A stretch of DNA of 64,000 bases, taken from assembly GCF_009914765.1 (NCBI RefSeq), contig NZ_WYDS01000010.1, forward strand, positions 62,001 to 126,000, written 5' to 3'. Shown one piece after another: positions 18,321 through 26,899 of the stretch (the first letter of the stretch is position 1; every line of letters begins with the position of its first letter). The notes under the pieces were generated by a model that was given only the letters and a program-made list of their open reading frames with translations, had not been told where the DNA came from and did not search any database. Both the position numbers and the translations under genes were made by a program. Source of the stretch: Halodesulfovibrio sp. MK-HDV (lineage in GTDB: Bacteria; Desulfobacterota; Desulfovibrionia; Desulfovibrionales; Desulfovibrionaceae).

Positions 18321-18377
18321 CATTACTAACAATTTGCACTTACGCAGATTGCGACATTTTTTTTTGAGAGGTAACGC

Positions 18378-19070
18378 ATGGATATGCAGAGTATTTTTTT
18401 CGCACTCGACCCCTTCTTTATTGCCCCGTACCGTTGGATCAGTAATCCGGATATGGCTATATGGATGGGCTCTTTAGTGATGGGGCTCTGGTGCGTTTTT
18501 GCAGGAGAACTTTCATCCATCCTCATCTATCGTGTGAACAGAGCATATTATTCACGCCTTAATGAAAAGATGGTACATATGCACAACCTCTCCATTGAGG
18601 CTATTAAGATAAAGGATAAAGCCAACTTTAAGGCTGCAAACACATGGGCAAACGAATACTTTGGTAAAGTGTTCTTTGCACAGGCAGCATTTTTTGCGGT
18701 TTCCCTATGGCCTGTTCCTTTTGCTCTCGGCTGGATGCAAACACGTTTCACAGGTGTTGACATTATTAGCATTCCTATGATCTCTCTTGACTTCGGTAAG
18801 TTCAGCCTTACCAACCTAAGTACAGATTTTATATCTTCTACAACATTCACATTGGGATACGCTTTTGTACTCCTTACAAGCTATATTGCTTTACGATACC
18901 TGTTGTACAAAACACGTAAATTCATTCCTGTCCTTCGTAATATTGAAGCCATGCGTGAAGAAGATGCTGAACTTATAAGTGATCTCAAATCATGGGAAGA
19001 ACTTAGTAAAGCTGCTCCAGCGTCTAAGCCAATACAGCAGACGAAAGAAAACACCGTTACTGCAGGATAG
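18378..19070 (+). CDS. three-to-four-helix membrane protein of unknown function
   Basis: A 230-residue protein that I cannot assign. Predicted membrane helices are about residues 26-52 (IWMGSLVMGLWCVFAGELS), 97-116 (VFFAQAAFFAVSLWPVPFAL), and 155-180 (FTLGYAFVLLTSYIALRYLL). A charged helical stretch (IEAIKIKDKANFKAANTWANEY) lies between the first two. This helix, basic hairpin, helix plan is reminiscent of the YidC/Oxa1/DUF106 superfamily, but I see no decisive motif. The C-terminal tail is charged and soluble. A GAGAGG site precedes ATG 18378. It lies between a permease and a binding-protein gene, so it may be a partner of either. Confidence 0.75.
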   Translation: MDMQSIFFALDPFFIAPYRWISNPDMAIWMGSLVMGLWCVFAGELSSILIYRVNRAYYSRLNEKMVHMHNLSIEAIKIKDKANFKAANTWANEYFGKVFFAQAAFFAVSLWPVPFALGWMQTRFTGVDIISIPMISLDFGKFSLTNLSTDFISSTTFTLGYAFVLLTSYIALRYLLYKTRKFIPVLRNIEAMREEDAELISDLKSWEELSKAAPASKPIQQTKENTVTAG

Positions 19071-19126
19071 TCATCCTTATCTTAAGAAGAATAGGACACG
19101 CTCCTGTTCATTTATGAGGTCGTTAC

Positions 19127-20119
19127 TTGAAACAGAAAATGTTGCGTGCACTTTTTTTAACATTCATACTCTGCATTCCCGTTTTTTTACAAGGATGCGG
19201 AGAAGAAGTCCCCGTTGTTAAAGTTGACTTTAGCAAACGGGAATCTGTTAAAGTTCCAGTACCGGAACCTGCAATAACCTACGCCTATTTACCTCAGTAC
19301 TCCCACGAAGTTTCCTACGCTCGTCACAACCCGCTCATCCAGCATCTTGCTAAAGAAACTGGTCTGCCTATGCGTCAGGTTTTTCCTGATACTTTTGCAG
19401 AGCATGTTCGCATGGTGGAACGGGGAGAAATTGATATTTCTTTCTCCAATCCGTTTGTTTATGTGCAATTAACCAAATTGGGCTCCACTGCTTTTGCGCG
19501 TATCAAGGAACCGGATGGACGTCCGACATTCCGCGGCCAGATTATTGTACATGCACAAAACAAAGCAATTCAAACACTCGAAGATGTTATCGGTAAACGC
19601 TGGATTGCGGTTGATCCATACTCCGCAGGCGGCTACCTTTACGCGCTCGGATATTTTTTAGATCACGGCATCCACGCTCATAATTTTAGAGAAATTGCTT
19701 TTGCCCCCGGCCCGGGCGGTAAACAGGAAAAAGCCGCACTCGCAGTCTACGCCGGGAAATACGACGTGGCATCTGTTCGCGAAGGCGCACTTGATACTGT
19801 AAAAGATAAAATAAACTTGCAGCACATTCGTGTGCTGGCAGTGACTCCGGAATATCCGGGGTGGGTATATTCAGCCAGAAACGGCATGAACAAAGAGATC
19901 GTTTCAAAGATTGCAGAGGCTATGTTCAGACTTTCCATGGACATTCCCTCTGAAGCAGCAATCCTTAAAAATGCGCGCACCAGCGGTATCATTCCGGCCA
20001 CAGATTCCGATTATGATGCTGTGCGTACTCTTATTCAGAAAATAGAAGCGGATAGAATTACATCAAAGCTTCAAGACGTACCTCCACTACCAGCGCAGCG
20101 GGTGTCAAATGCTGAATAA
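19127..20119 (+). CDS. PhnD-like phosphate/phosphonate-type binding lipoprotein
   Basis: A 330-residue substrate-binding protein of the PhnD/phosphonate-binding superfamily. The N-terminus is a lipoprotein signal with lipobox LQGC (Cys 24). Then come YAYLPQYSHEVSYARHNPLIQHLAKETGL, a DIFSNP-type strand (EIDISFSNPFVYVQL), IGKRWIAVDPYSAGGYLYAL, and GKYDVASVREGALD. The start codon is TTG 19127 with GAGG upstream. No permease or ATPase partner of the phosphonate ABC type is nearby. It overlaps the histidine-kinase gene by 11 bases, so it more likely acts as the kinase's periplasmic sensor subunit than as a transporter part, as TorT-like proteins do. Confidence 0.85.
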   Translation: MKQKMLRALFLTFILCIPVFLQGCGEEVPVVKVDFSKRESVKVPVPEPAITYAYLPQYSHEVSYARHNPLIQHLAKETGLPMRQVFPDTFAEHVRMVERGEIDISFSNPFVYVQLTKLGSTAFARIKEPDGRPTFRGQIIVHAQNKAIQTLEDVIGKRWIAVDPYSAGGYLYALGYFLDHGIHAHNFREIAFAPGPGGKQEKAALAVYAGKYDVASVREGALDTVKDKINLQHIRVLAVTPEYPGWVYSARNGMNKEIVSKIAEAMFRLSMDIPSEAAILKNARTSGIIPATDSDYDAVRTLIQKIEADRITSKLQDVPPLPAQRVSNAE

Positions 20120-22157
20120 AATAAGCACAATGCGTTTTCGTACAAAACTTAATGCGGGAATGAGTTTAATCATCATTTCCCTTTCACTTATGCTTGCCGT
20201 TGTAGTTACCCAAATCGCAACAAACTCGCTCGTACACGAAACTAAACGACGCGGGCAGGTACTGGCGGATAACATCGCGCTGCGTACAACAAGCTCCATG
20301 CTTTCCGGCGATCTTTTGCAGATGAAGGAAATGGTTGATGAGCTACGCACTGTCGATAAAGATGTTGCTTACGCGTTCCTTGTAAACATCGACAACCAGA
20401 TTCTGGCGCATACGTTTACAAACGGCTTTCCCGTTGATTTAAAATACGCCAACATTATCACAGAAGACGCCCAGCCTTCCATCCGCCTCGTTGATACCGG
20501 CTCCGATAAATTTTATGACTTTGCCGTCCCAGTTACAGCTGGAGGACTCGTCATCGGACAAGCACGTCTGGGACTATCCAGAAGTCAGGTACAAAGCGTT
20601 GTTAACGGGCTTATTCTTACCATCTCTATCGTTACCGGTATCACACTGATCATCAGTCTTGCCATCTCAACGCAGTTTGCACACAAAATCACGTATAGAC
20701 TCGGGATGCTCGGCAAATATGCTGAAAGCATTGTCCGTGGTGAACTCAATCTAAACCAGACCTCCGGTCTCAACAGAAACTGTTGGGAAGTCTATAAGTG
20801 CGAGCAAACAGAATGTCCGGCTTACGGCAATACAGACAGGCGATGTTGGCAATTTGGCGACACGCTGTGCACAAACTACTGTAGCAACAAGTCCGCACGT
20901 GATTTGGATAACTGCGAAGAGTGCCCTGTTTTTGCCAGAAACTCCGGTGATGAAATTCATGAACTTGCAGAAACATTCGATGTCATGTCTCTTTCGCTGC
21001 GAGGACATATTGCTGAGCTTGAAGAAGCTAAAACTGATCTGACACAGCAGCAGGAAATTTTACGTACCATCTTTGAATCCAGCCCTGACCAGTTGTCTTT
21101 AATAGACAAGGACGGCACATATGTTTCCGTCAATCAGGCGTTTGCATCCTTTGTAAGTAAATCCAAAGAAGCGATTGTCGGTAAAAAGGAATACGAAATT
21201 CCTTCATTGTTAAATACAGCCGACACTCTTCAGGAAACAAAACAGATAATCAGCACAAGCAAACCTGTTAACCGTGAAGTGCGTATCGTACTGGAAGACG
21301 GTTCACGAAAATGGTTTAACGTGCTGAAGGTTCCTGTGCATGATGAGCATAAAAACTCTATCGGAGTTCTCGGCACAGCCCGTGATATCACGAACGTAAA
21401 AGATTACCAGAACCAGCTCATTCATTCACAGAAGCTTGAATCCATTGGTAAACTGGCAGGCGGCGTTGCTCACGAAATCAACACCCCGCTTGGCATCATC
21501 CTTGGATACTCACAGCTATTACAGGAAGATTTTCCTGAAGATGAGCAGGTACATAAAGATTTGATCGTGGTTGAGAAGCAGGCAAAATTCTGCCGCAAAA
21601 TTGTCGCAGACCTGCTTGATTTTTCACATCAGACAAAAAGTGAAAAGAAAGAAATGTGCTTCAACAACTCCATCATGGAAGTTGTTCAGCTTGTTCGACA
21701 CGCATTCAAACTGGATAATGTAGCCATCATCCCACATCTGGATGACAGGCTTCCTATTATCTATGGCAATCCTGAACAGTTAAAACAAGTATGGATGAAC
21801 CTTATGTCTAATGCTATTGAAGCAATAGGTCATAATGGTGTGATTAATATTCACACCGAACTTGATATTAACGTCGGAACCATAACCGCATGGTTCTCCG
21901 ATTCCGGTACCGGCATTGCGACGAATGACATCGACTCAATTTTCGATCCATTCTTCAGCACAAAGCCCGTAGGAAAAGGAACGGGGTTAGGTCTTTCAGT
22001 TTCGTTCGGCATCATTCAGGATCACGGCGGACGAATTTCTGCCATCAGCCCAGCTTCCAAACGTTTACTGGAAGACGATGCTACCCGCACAGAAAACTGG
22101 GGACCGGGAACATCCTTTAAGGTTGTTCTTCCGTTAGATGAAATTGGATACGAATAA
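20109..22157 (+). CDS. membrane PAS sensor histidine kinase with Cys-rich insert
   Basis: A 682-residue sensor kinase. Membrane helices at about 17-40 and 158-182 enclose a ~115-residue periplasmic domain. A HAMP-like linker follows, then a Cys cluster (NCWEVYKCEQTECPAYG, RRCWQFGDTLCTNYC, NCEECPVF; nine or so Cys) that could hold an Fe-S cluster or zinc. Next is a PAS domain (about 315-425), the dimerisation/phosphoacceptor motif GGVAHEINTPLG (His near 455), and an HATPase domain with NLMSNAIEA, FSDSGTGI and GKGTGLGLSVSFGI. It overlaps the PhnD-like gene and precedes a receiver gene, so these three form one signalling unit. The ligand is unknown. Confidence 0.93.
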   Translation: MLNKISTMRFRTKLNAGMSLIIISLSLMLAVVVTQIATNSLVHETKRRGQVLADNIALRTTSSMLSGDLLQMKEMVDELRTVDKDVAYAFLVNIDNQILAHTFTNGFPVDLKYANIITEDAQPSIRLVDTGSDKFYDFAVPVTAGGLVIGQARLGLSRSQVQSVVNGLILTISIVTGITLIISLAISTQFAHKITYRLGMLGKYAESIVRGELNLNQTSGLNRNCWEVYKCEQTECPAYGNTDRRCWQFGDTLCTNYCSNKSARDLDNCEECPVFARNSGDEIHELAETFDVMSLSLRGHIAELEEAKTDLTQQQEILRTIFESSPDQLSLIDKDGTYVSVNQAFASFVSKSKEAIVGKKEYEIPSLLNTADTLQETKQIISTSKPVNREVRIVLEDGSRKWFNVLKVPVHDEHKNSIGVLGTARDITNVKDYQNQLIHSQKLESIGKLAGGVAHEINTPLGIILGYSQLLQEDFPEDEQVHKDLIVVEKQAKFCRKIVADLLDFSHQTKSEKKEMCFNNSIMEVVQLVRHAFKLDNVAIIPHLDDRLPIIYGNPEQLKQVWMNLMSNAIEAIGHNGVINIHTELDINVGTITAWFSDSGTGIATNDIDSIFDPFFSTKPVGKGTGLGLSVSFGIIQDHGGRISAISPASKRLLEDDATRTENWGPGTSFKVVLPLDEIGYE

Positions 22158-22313
22158 TCTATCTGAATCATACAAAACGTCGAGAATTGCTAACTGGCGA
22201 TGCTATTCATTAGCAGCTTCTTATACAATTCTCACAACGTTTTTTGCATACAGTCTGAGCAGCAGGTGTTGTCCTGCTGTCTGCGCTTACCTTACGCTAA
22301 CAAGGAAATAGCT

Positions 22314-22679
22314 ATGGCAATAATCATGGTACTCGATGATGTTATTGACGCAGGCATTCTCATCAAACGCATTTTAGAACGCAAAGGGCATTCTGTAATG
22401 GTTTTTACAGATGAAGAAGAAGCCCTGACCTTTGCCCAGCAGGACACGCCCGACCTTGCGATTCTAGACATTAAACTGCGCAAAATGACCGGAGTAGAAG
22501 TTTTGGCAGAACTCAAAACTCGTTCACCTAAAACACAAGTCATCATGCTTACAGGGTATCCGACACTGGAAACCGCTCGTGAATCTCTCAAACTTGGTGC
22601 TAATGAATACTGTGTAAAACCAATCGATAAAGAGGAACTGGAAAACAAAGTACAGGAAGTACTCGCCGCGGCGTTGTAA
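22314..22679 (+). CDS. stand-alone response-regulator receiver protein
   Basis: A 121-residue single receiver domain, CheY/Spo0F-like, with no output domain. The phosphoacceptor Asp is in LAILDIKLRKMTGVEVL, the Thr in VIMLTGYPTLETA, and the Lys in YCVKPIDKEEL. The acidic pocket appears as DDV at the start (VLDDVIDAG). Start at 22314 follows an AAGGAAA site. Lacking an output domain, it must pass phosphate or contact another protein; the kinase upstream and the PEP-synthase-like protein downstream are candidates. Confidence 0.92.
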   Translation: MAIIMVLDDVIDAGILIKRILERKGHSVMVFTDEEEALTFAQQDTPDLAILDIKLRKMTGVEVLAELKTRSPKTQVIMLTGYPTLETARESLKLGANEYCVKPIDKEELENKVQEVLAAAL

Positions 22680-22700
22680 ACAACGCGGGTACGTTCTGTA

Positions 22701-22792
22701 GAACGGGCAAACACTTCGGGATGATGTAAACCAACATCCTACTCCCGAAACACTCTCTCCGGTTGCGCGAGAGTTTTCATCTTTGCCCGTTC
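22701..22792 (+). ncRNA. predicted three-way-junction RNA structure between the receiver and PEP-synthase-like genes
   Basis: An 11-bp perfect closing stem (GAACGGGCAAA at 22701 with TTTGCCCGTTC at 22782) encloses two hairpins. One pairs TTCGGGA (22715) with TCCCGAA (22743), plus GATG/CATC. The other pairs ACTCTC (22752) with GAGAGT (22769). The layout resembles a structured leader or cis-regulatory RNA 98 bases before the downstream start codon. No known riboswitch consensus was recognised. Folding was done by eye. Confidence 0.5.
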
Positions 22793-22889
22793 CCCCTAAA
22801 AGTATTTTCCTGCGCACTGTATGTACAGCTGCGTTCTTTCCCCTTTCTATCGGCTTGAATTTTAAACTTACACAGAGTTCAGAGGGATT

Positions 22890-25337
22890 ATGTTTATCAC
22901 AGAGCTATTTAAGCACTGGACATTCCGGGCGTTTGCTCCGGGAACTCTTTTGCGCACAAAATACAATGCCTTCAAAGAACTCTTACGACTCGACGAACGC
23001 TGTCTGGAACACATAGCTGATCTGGAAGAAATTCATTACGGCCGCGAGCAGGCAGACTGGACACGCGTTGTATGGCTGACCGAAGAGCTTGGCCGTGATA
23101 TCCGTAGCCTTATCGAACAGCTACAGCTTATGAGCCCTGTAAAGTACATGGACTTGCAGGACTACGCCACAAAACTCAACTTCTATGTTCGCATGGGAGT
23201 AAGTGTGGAAGAGCCACACATTGAGCCACCTTTCGTATTCACACTTCCTGAAGCACAAGACATGCTTGAAGCCGCTGGCGGCAAAGCAGCAAACCTTGCA
23301 CGCATCAGTTCCGAAAAAGACATCAATCTTCTTCCGGCACGCGTCATATCCGCCCATGCATACCATTATTTTGTAGAAGTAAACGACCTGCGTGAAGAAC
23401 TGGATAAACGCCTGAGTGCTATTTCTCTTGCAGATGCCGCAACGCTGGATGAGCTTGCGCATGAAATGCAGCAACTCATTCTACAGGCAGACATGCCCGA
23501 CCCGATTGCTAACGAGATTGAAATTGCAGCTCTTGAGCTTGGTAAAAACGGCATAAAGCTCGCAGTGCGCTCCAGCGCAGTTGCAGAAGATGGAGCAGCC
23601 TCTTTTGCCGGACAGTACTCTTCAGTCCTCGATGTGACAGCGAATAATATTATTCAGGCATGGAAAGAAGTTGTCGCGTCCAAGTACACCCCGCGCGCAA
23701 TCGCATACCGCATTATGAATGGCCTTGCAGACACCGAAACACCGATGGCTGTTCTTATTATGCCGATGGTAGACGCAGTATGCTCCGGCGTTGCCTTCTC
23801 TACTGCTCCAGCAGAACATGCTGCACATTTGGATGAACCGGCAGTCGCTGTGTACGCAACTTCAGGAATCGGTGAAAAACTGGTTTCCGGCTCCGTCACA
23901 GCACAAACTACCTTCATCAGCAAAGCTGAAAAGCCACGCATTATTGAAAAAGCAGCGCAGAGTGTTGTTCCTGCACCGACGCTCAAACGCATCGCAGCCC
24001 AAGCGCAGCAGCTTGAAACATTTTTCGGGGAACCGCAGGATGTTGAATGGGTCGTAGACCATCGCAGCAGAATTTTTATCGTACAAAGCAGACCTGTACC
24101 GCATAGCAGACGTCCGCAGCAAACAGAATGCCCAGCACATGACTTACAGGCTCTTGATACCAACAAAGAATGTGCTTCCATGGGCATTGGTAGCGGCAAA
24201 GTGCGCGTTGTAGCAAACTGTCAGGATATTACAGAACTACCGCACGGAACCATTCTCGTAACACGAGGGTTGGGGCCTGTACTCACACGCGTTATTCATC
24301 GCCTTAACGGTGTAATTGCAGAACGTGGCAGCGCGGCTAGTCACTTTGCATCAGTCGCACGTGAATTCAATGTACCTGTCCTTTGCGGTGTCGAAGATGC
24401 ATGCACTCGCTACACAAACGATCAGCTCATTACTGTAGACGGCACAACAGGATCAGTCTTTGACGGCGTACTGCCTGAATGTCATCAGGAAAACATAAAA
24501 CCTCAGCAAGGCGTTATTCCGCGTCTTGGCAAAGTTCTGCCACGTATTGCGCGTCTGACATTACTAGATCCTTCATCCGAATCTTTTGCTCCTGAATATT
24601 GCAAATCACTTCATGATCTTGTCCGCTTCGTCCACGAAAAAGGTGTAGAGGAAATGTTCTCCCTTGTGGACAAATCAAGCCGCGGTCTTTCCGGTTCCCG
24701 CAAGCTGCAAACACACCTGCCACTGAGCATGTATGTATTGAACCTTGATAAAGGACTCTTCCATTCAGCGGCTGGCAAAAAGGAAGTGGAACAAAGCGAT
24801 ATTGCCTCCGTTCCTATGTGGGCATTATGGTTTGGTCTTTCTTCAGAGCTGGTAACATGGCATGATGCGCTTCCACATTTTGACTGGGAACACTTCGACA
24901 AAGTAAGTGCCGGTATAATCTCAAAAGATTCACCGCTTCTGGCAAGCTATGCAATAATCTCTGATAACTACATGCATGCCATGTTACGGTTCGGCTATCA
25001 CTTCTCAGTTGTGGACTGCATGTGCGGCGACAAAGACAGACAAAACTACATCCGCTTCCGTTTCATGGGCGGTGGTGGTAAATCGCACCAGCGCACGTTA
25101 CGACTTGATTTTATCGAACGTATTCTTTCCAAAAACAACTTTGCCATAGAGCGTAAAGGCGACATGCTCAATGCACGTCACGGAATGGAAGAAGAGCACA
25201 TTATCCAGCAGCGCCTTGCTCTGCTAGGGTTGCTTCTTGCCAAAACGCGTATGCTCGACATGCGTCTTGAAGAAACGAGCGACTTAGACGCCCTTGAAAA
25301 AGAATTTTTCAAAGACCTCGGGAGCCTTACCTATTGA
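22890..25337 (+). CDS. PEP-synthase-like protein (PPDK_N ATP-binding plus PEP-utiliser domain)
   Basis: An 815-residue protein built like phosphoenolpyruvate synthase/PPDK but without the C-terminal PEP-binding barrel. An N-terminal helical region (1-110) precedes an ATP-grasp-like PPDK_N domain with GGKAANLAR near 130, LAVRSSAVAEDGAASFAGQYSS near 220, and MPMVDAVCSGVAFST. The mobile phosphohistidine domain has TRGLGPVLTRV and ERGSAASHFASVAREFNVPVLCG, with the catalytic His retained. The final ~280 residues are not recognised. Such architecture occurs in rifampin phosphotransferase and other PEP-synthase-like kinases, so phosphorylation of a small molecule or protein is plausible. It overlaps a phosphatase gene by 4 bases. 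Confidence 0.85.
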   Translation: MFITELFKHWTFRAFAPGTLLRTKYNAFKELLRLDERCLEHIADLEEIHYGREQADWTRVVWLTEELGRDIRSLIEQLQLMSPVKYMDLQDYATKLNFYVRMGVSVEEPHIEPPFVFTLPEAQDMLEAAGGKAANLARISSEKDINLLPARVISAHAYHYFVEVNDLREELDKRLSAISLADAATLDELAHEMQQLILQADMPDPIANEIEIAALELGKNGIKLAVRSSAVAEDGAASFAGQYSSVLDVTANNIIQAWKEVVASKYTPRAIAYRIMNGLADTETPMAVLIMPMVDAVCSGVAFSTAPAEHAAHLDEPAVAVYATSGIGEKLVSGSVTAQTTFISKAEKPRIIEKAAQSVVPAPTLKRIAAQAQQLETFFGEPQDVEWVVDHRSRIFIVQSRPVPHSRRPQQTECPAHDLQALDTNKECASMGIGSGKVRVVANCQDITELPHGTILVTRGLGPVLTRVIHRLNGVIAERGSAASHFASVAREFNVPVLCGVEDACTRYTNDQLITVDGTTGSVFDGVLPECHQENIKPQQGVIPRLGKVLPRIARLTLLDPSSESFAPEYCKSLHDLVRFVHEKGVEEMFSLVDKSSRGLSGSRKLQTHLPLSMYVLNLDKGLFHSAAGKKEVEQSDIASVPMWALWFGLSSELVTWHDALPHFDWEHFDKVSAGIISKDSPLLASYAIISDNYMHAMLRFGYHFSVVDCMCGDKDRQNYIRFRFMGGGGKSHQRTLRLDFIERILSKNNFAIERKGDMLNARHGMEEEHIIQQRLALLGLLLAKTRMLDMRLEETSDLDALEKEFFKDLGSLTY

Positions 25338-26485
25338 TTGACCCGCGCCCGCTTATTACACGCATACGCACTAGCGCTTCGCACATTGCCTCCAGCATGT
25401 TGCAAGCCGTTTCGTATACAGCGCCTCCCAGTGCCTCGGATCACCCATCATTTCCGGTGCACTGGGTTTCCTCGCGTCTTGCGCTTGGCCCAGCGCCCAG
25501 CACACAACGGCATTTTACGGCAATCAAAGAACAAAAAATATCCTGTATTCTCAACCTATGCGCAGAAATGAAAGAACTGCCAGCATTGGAAGAAAAAGCA
25601 GGATTTGAAGTCTATTTTCTTCCCATCGAAGACGAAGAAGCACCAGAGCTGGAACAACTCGATAAGGCTCTAGACTGGCTCGACGAACAACTCTTCCTCG
25701 GCAAGCACGTTTACATTCATTGCAGACACGGCATAGGCCGCACCGGAACCGTGCTCAACGCCTACCTTCTTCGCAGAGGGCTAGGACACAAGCGCGCGGC
25801 AAAAGTACTGCACAAACTTCGTGCAGAGCCGACAAACTTTACTCAGTGGCGCACCGTACGAAAATACGGAGCACAAAATGCTCAACTCAAAATCAAAACG
25901 CCTACTCTAGAGTTTGGTGAAGACACCGCCATGTCTCTTGAGCCATTCCTTACTGACTACCATCATCTACAAGAAAGCATTGATGACCAGCTACAGCTGC
26001 ACCAGATAGATTCCCTATGCGGTAAGCTCGACAATGCATGTTGTCACACCTGCGTACCGCTCACGCTTATCGAATCTCTAGCGCTCGCGACGCACCTGAA
26101 CACGTCCATCCCAAGTGCTGCCCGTGCGGACATTATCGAACGAGCCGCTGAGGCAGTTCGTCATGAAAAAGAAAACGCCGAAGGGCTCTCCGGCACATTC
26201 TGTCTATACAACACATCTATATGCTGTCCGCTCCTGAAAGATGGCACATGTCTCTTATACGAATATCGCCCCCTGCGCTGTCGTCTCTTTGGCATCACTC
26301 CAGAGTTAGACTCAAAAATATGGGAAGATATTCTTCACAGTCCGCTCGAACATCTTTCGTCACAAGTCTATCTGACCCTGACGAGTACCCTGCCCGACCA
26401 CACAACGCTCATGTTTACCATTCCGGAAGTTCTCTCTGGAAAGTACGTACAGCGCCTCTTTTCCTTTTTGAAAGCTGCAAAATAA
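25334..26485 (+). CDS. dual-specificity/tyrosine phosphatase fused to a YkgJ-type Cys cluster
   Basis: A 383-residue fusion. The first half is a dual-specificity phosphatase with the loop HCRHGIGRTG (Cys near 130, Arg near 136) and a general-acid Asp candidate in LPIEDEEAPEL. The second half carries Cys motifs CCHTC near 235 and CCPLLKDGTCLLYEYRPLRCRLF near 297-319, characteristic of the YkgJ/UPF0153 zinc- or iron-chelating family. The start is TTG in a TTGA overlap with the preceding stop, a sign of translational coupling. Position suggests that it opposes the PEP-synthase-like protein (kinase/phosphatase pair). That is inference. Confidence 0.85.
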   Translation: MIDPRPLITRIRTSASHIASSMLQAVSYTAPPSASDHPSFPVHWVSSRLALGPAPSTQRHFTAIKEQKISCILNLCAEMKELPALEEKAGFEVYFLPIEDEEAPELEQLDKALDWLDEQLFLGKHVYIHCRHGIGRTGTVLNAYLLRRGLGHKRAAKVLHKLRAEPTNFTQWRTVRKYGAQNAQLKIKTPTLEFGEDTAMSLEPFLTDYHHLQESIDDQLQLHQIDSLCGKLDNACCHTCVPLTLIESLALATHLNTSIPSAARADIIERAAEAVRHEKENAEGLSGTFCLYNTSICCPLLKDGTCLLYEYRPLRCRLFGITPELDSKIWEDILHSPLEHLSSQVYLTLTSTLPDHTTLMFTIPEVLSGKYVQRLFSFLKAAK

Positions 26486-26529
26486 TTTGCAGAATATTTG
26501 ATGAAAACACAAGAGTGTCTGCGGCATTT

Positions 26530-26648
26530 TGACTTTTATTGCCTCCGGCGGGTGTCTGCGACGCCTTGGTTTCTGTTGCCTCCGGCGGGCAAGGGGCCAG
26601 CCCCTTGCATCCCTGCAAGAGGTACGACCTCTTGACTGCGATTAGGCG
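26530..26648. repeat. GC-rich CCTCCGGCGG intergenic repeat, copy 1
   Basis: Contains two GCCTCCGGCGGG boxes and two hairpins, GCAAGGGG CCAG CCCCTTGC and CAAGAGGTACGACCTCTTG, ending CTGCGATTA. The same block appears in reverse orientation at 31350-31480. It is non-coding and lies after the phosphatase gene. Confidence 0.8.
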
Positions 26649-26899
26649 TTACAACACGGAATGATCATCCCAACTTCGGCTTATTGATGTTTTATCTCAT
26701 AAAATAACGTTCTGTTATGCCAAGCCATTGCCTACTCAACCACTCTGCTTCTTCGTAACATACTGTTTTTATACAAGTCAGTTCGTGACAAAAATCATTA
26801 TCTAATTCTCTCTTGCCCAAGGTAAAGCTGTTTTGCTATTTGAATCCATTGCTACAGATCGAATTAAATTTTCCGTATCATCATATATTGGAGTCAAAA
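26649..26899. other. upstream region of the sulfite reductase gene
   Basis: About 250 AT-rich bases without a gene. It should carry the sulfite-reductase promoter. A lone GTGACAAAAATCA half-site near 26786 is seen, but no convincing operator palindrome. Confidence 0.4.

Noticed and set aside
19127-20119. Calling the PhnD-like protein part of a phosphonate ABC importer
   Set aside because: No PhnC ATPase or PhnE permease is nearby, and the gene overlaps a sensor kinase gene instead.
26780-26800. Possible CRP/FNR operator before the sulfite reductase gene
   Set aside because: Only one half-site (GTGACA) is present; no matching inverted half at the correct distance.
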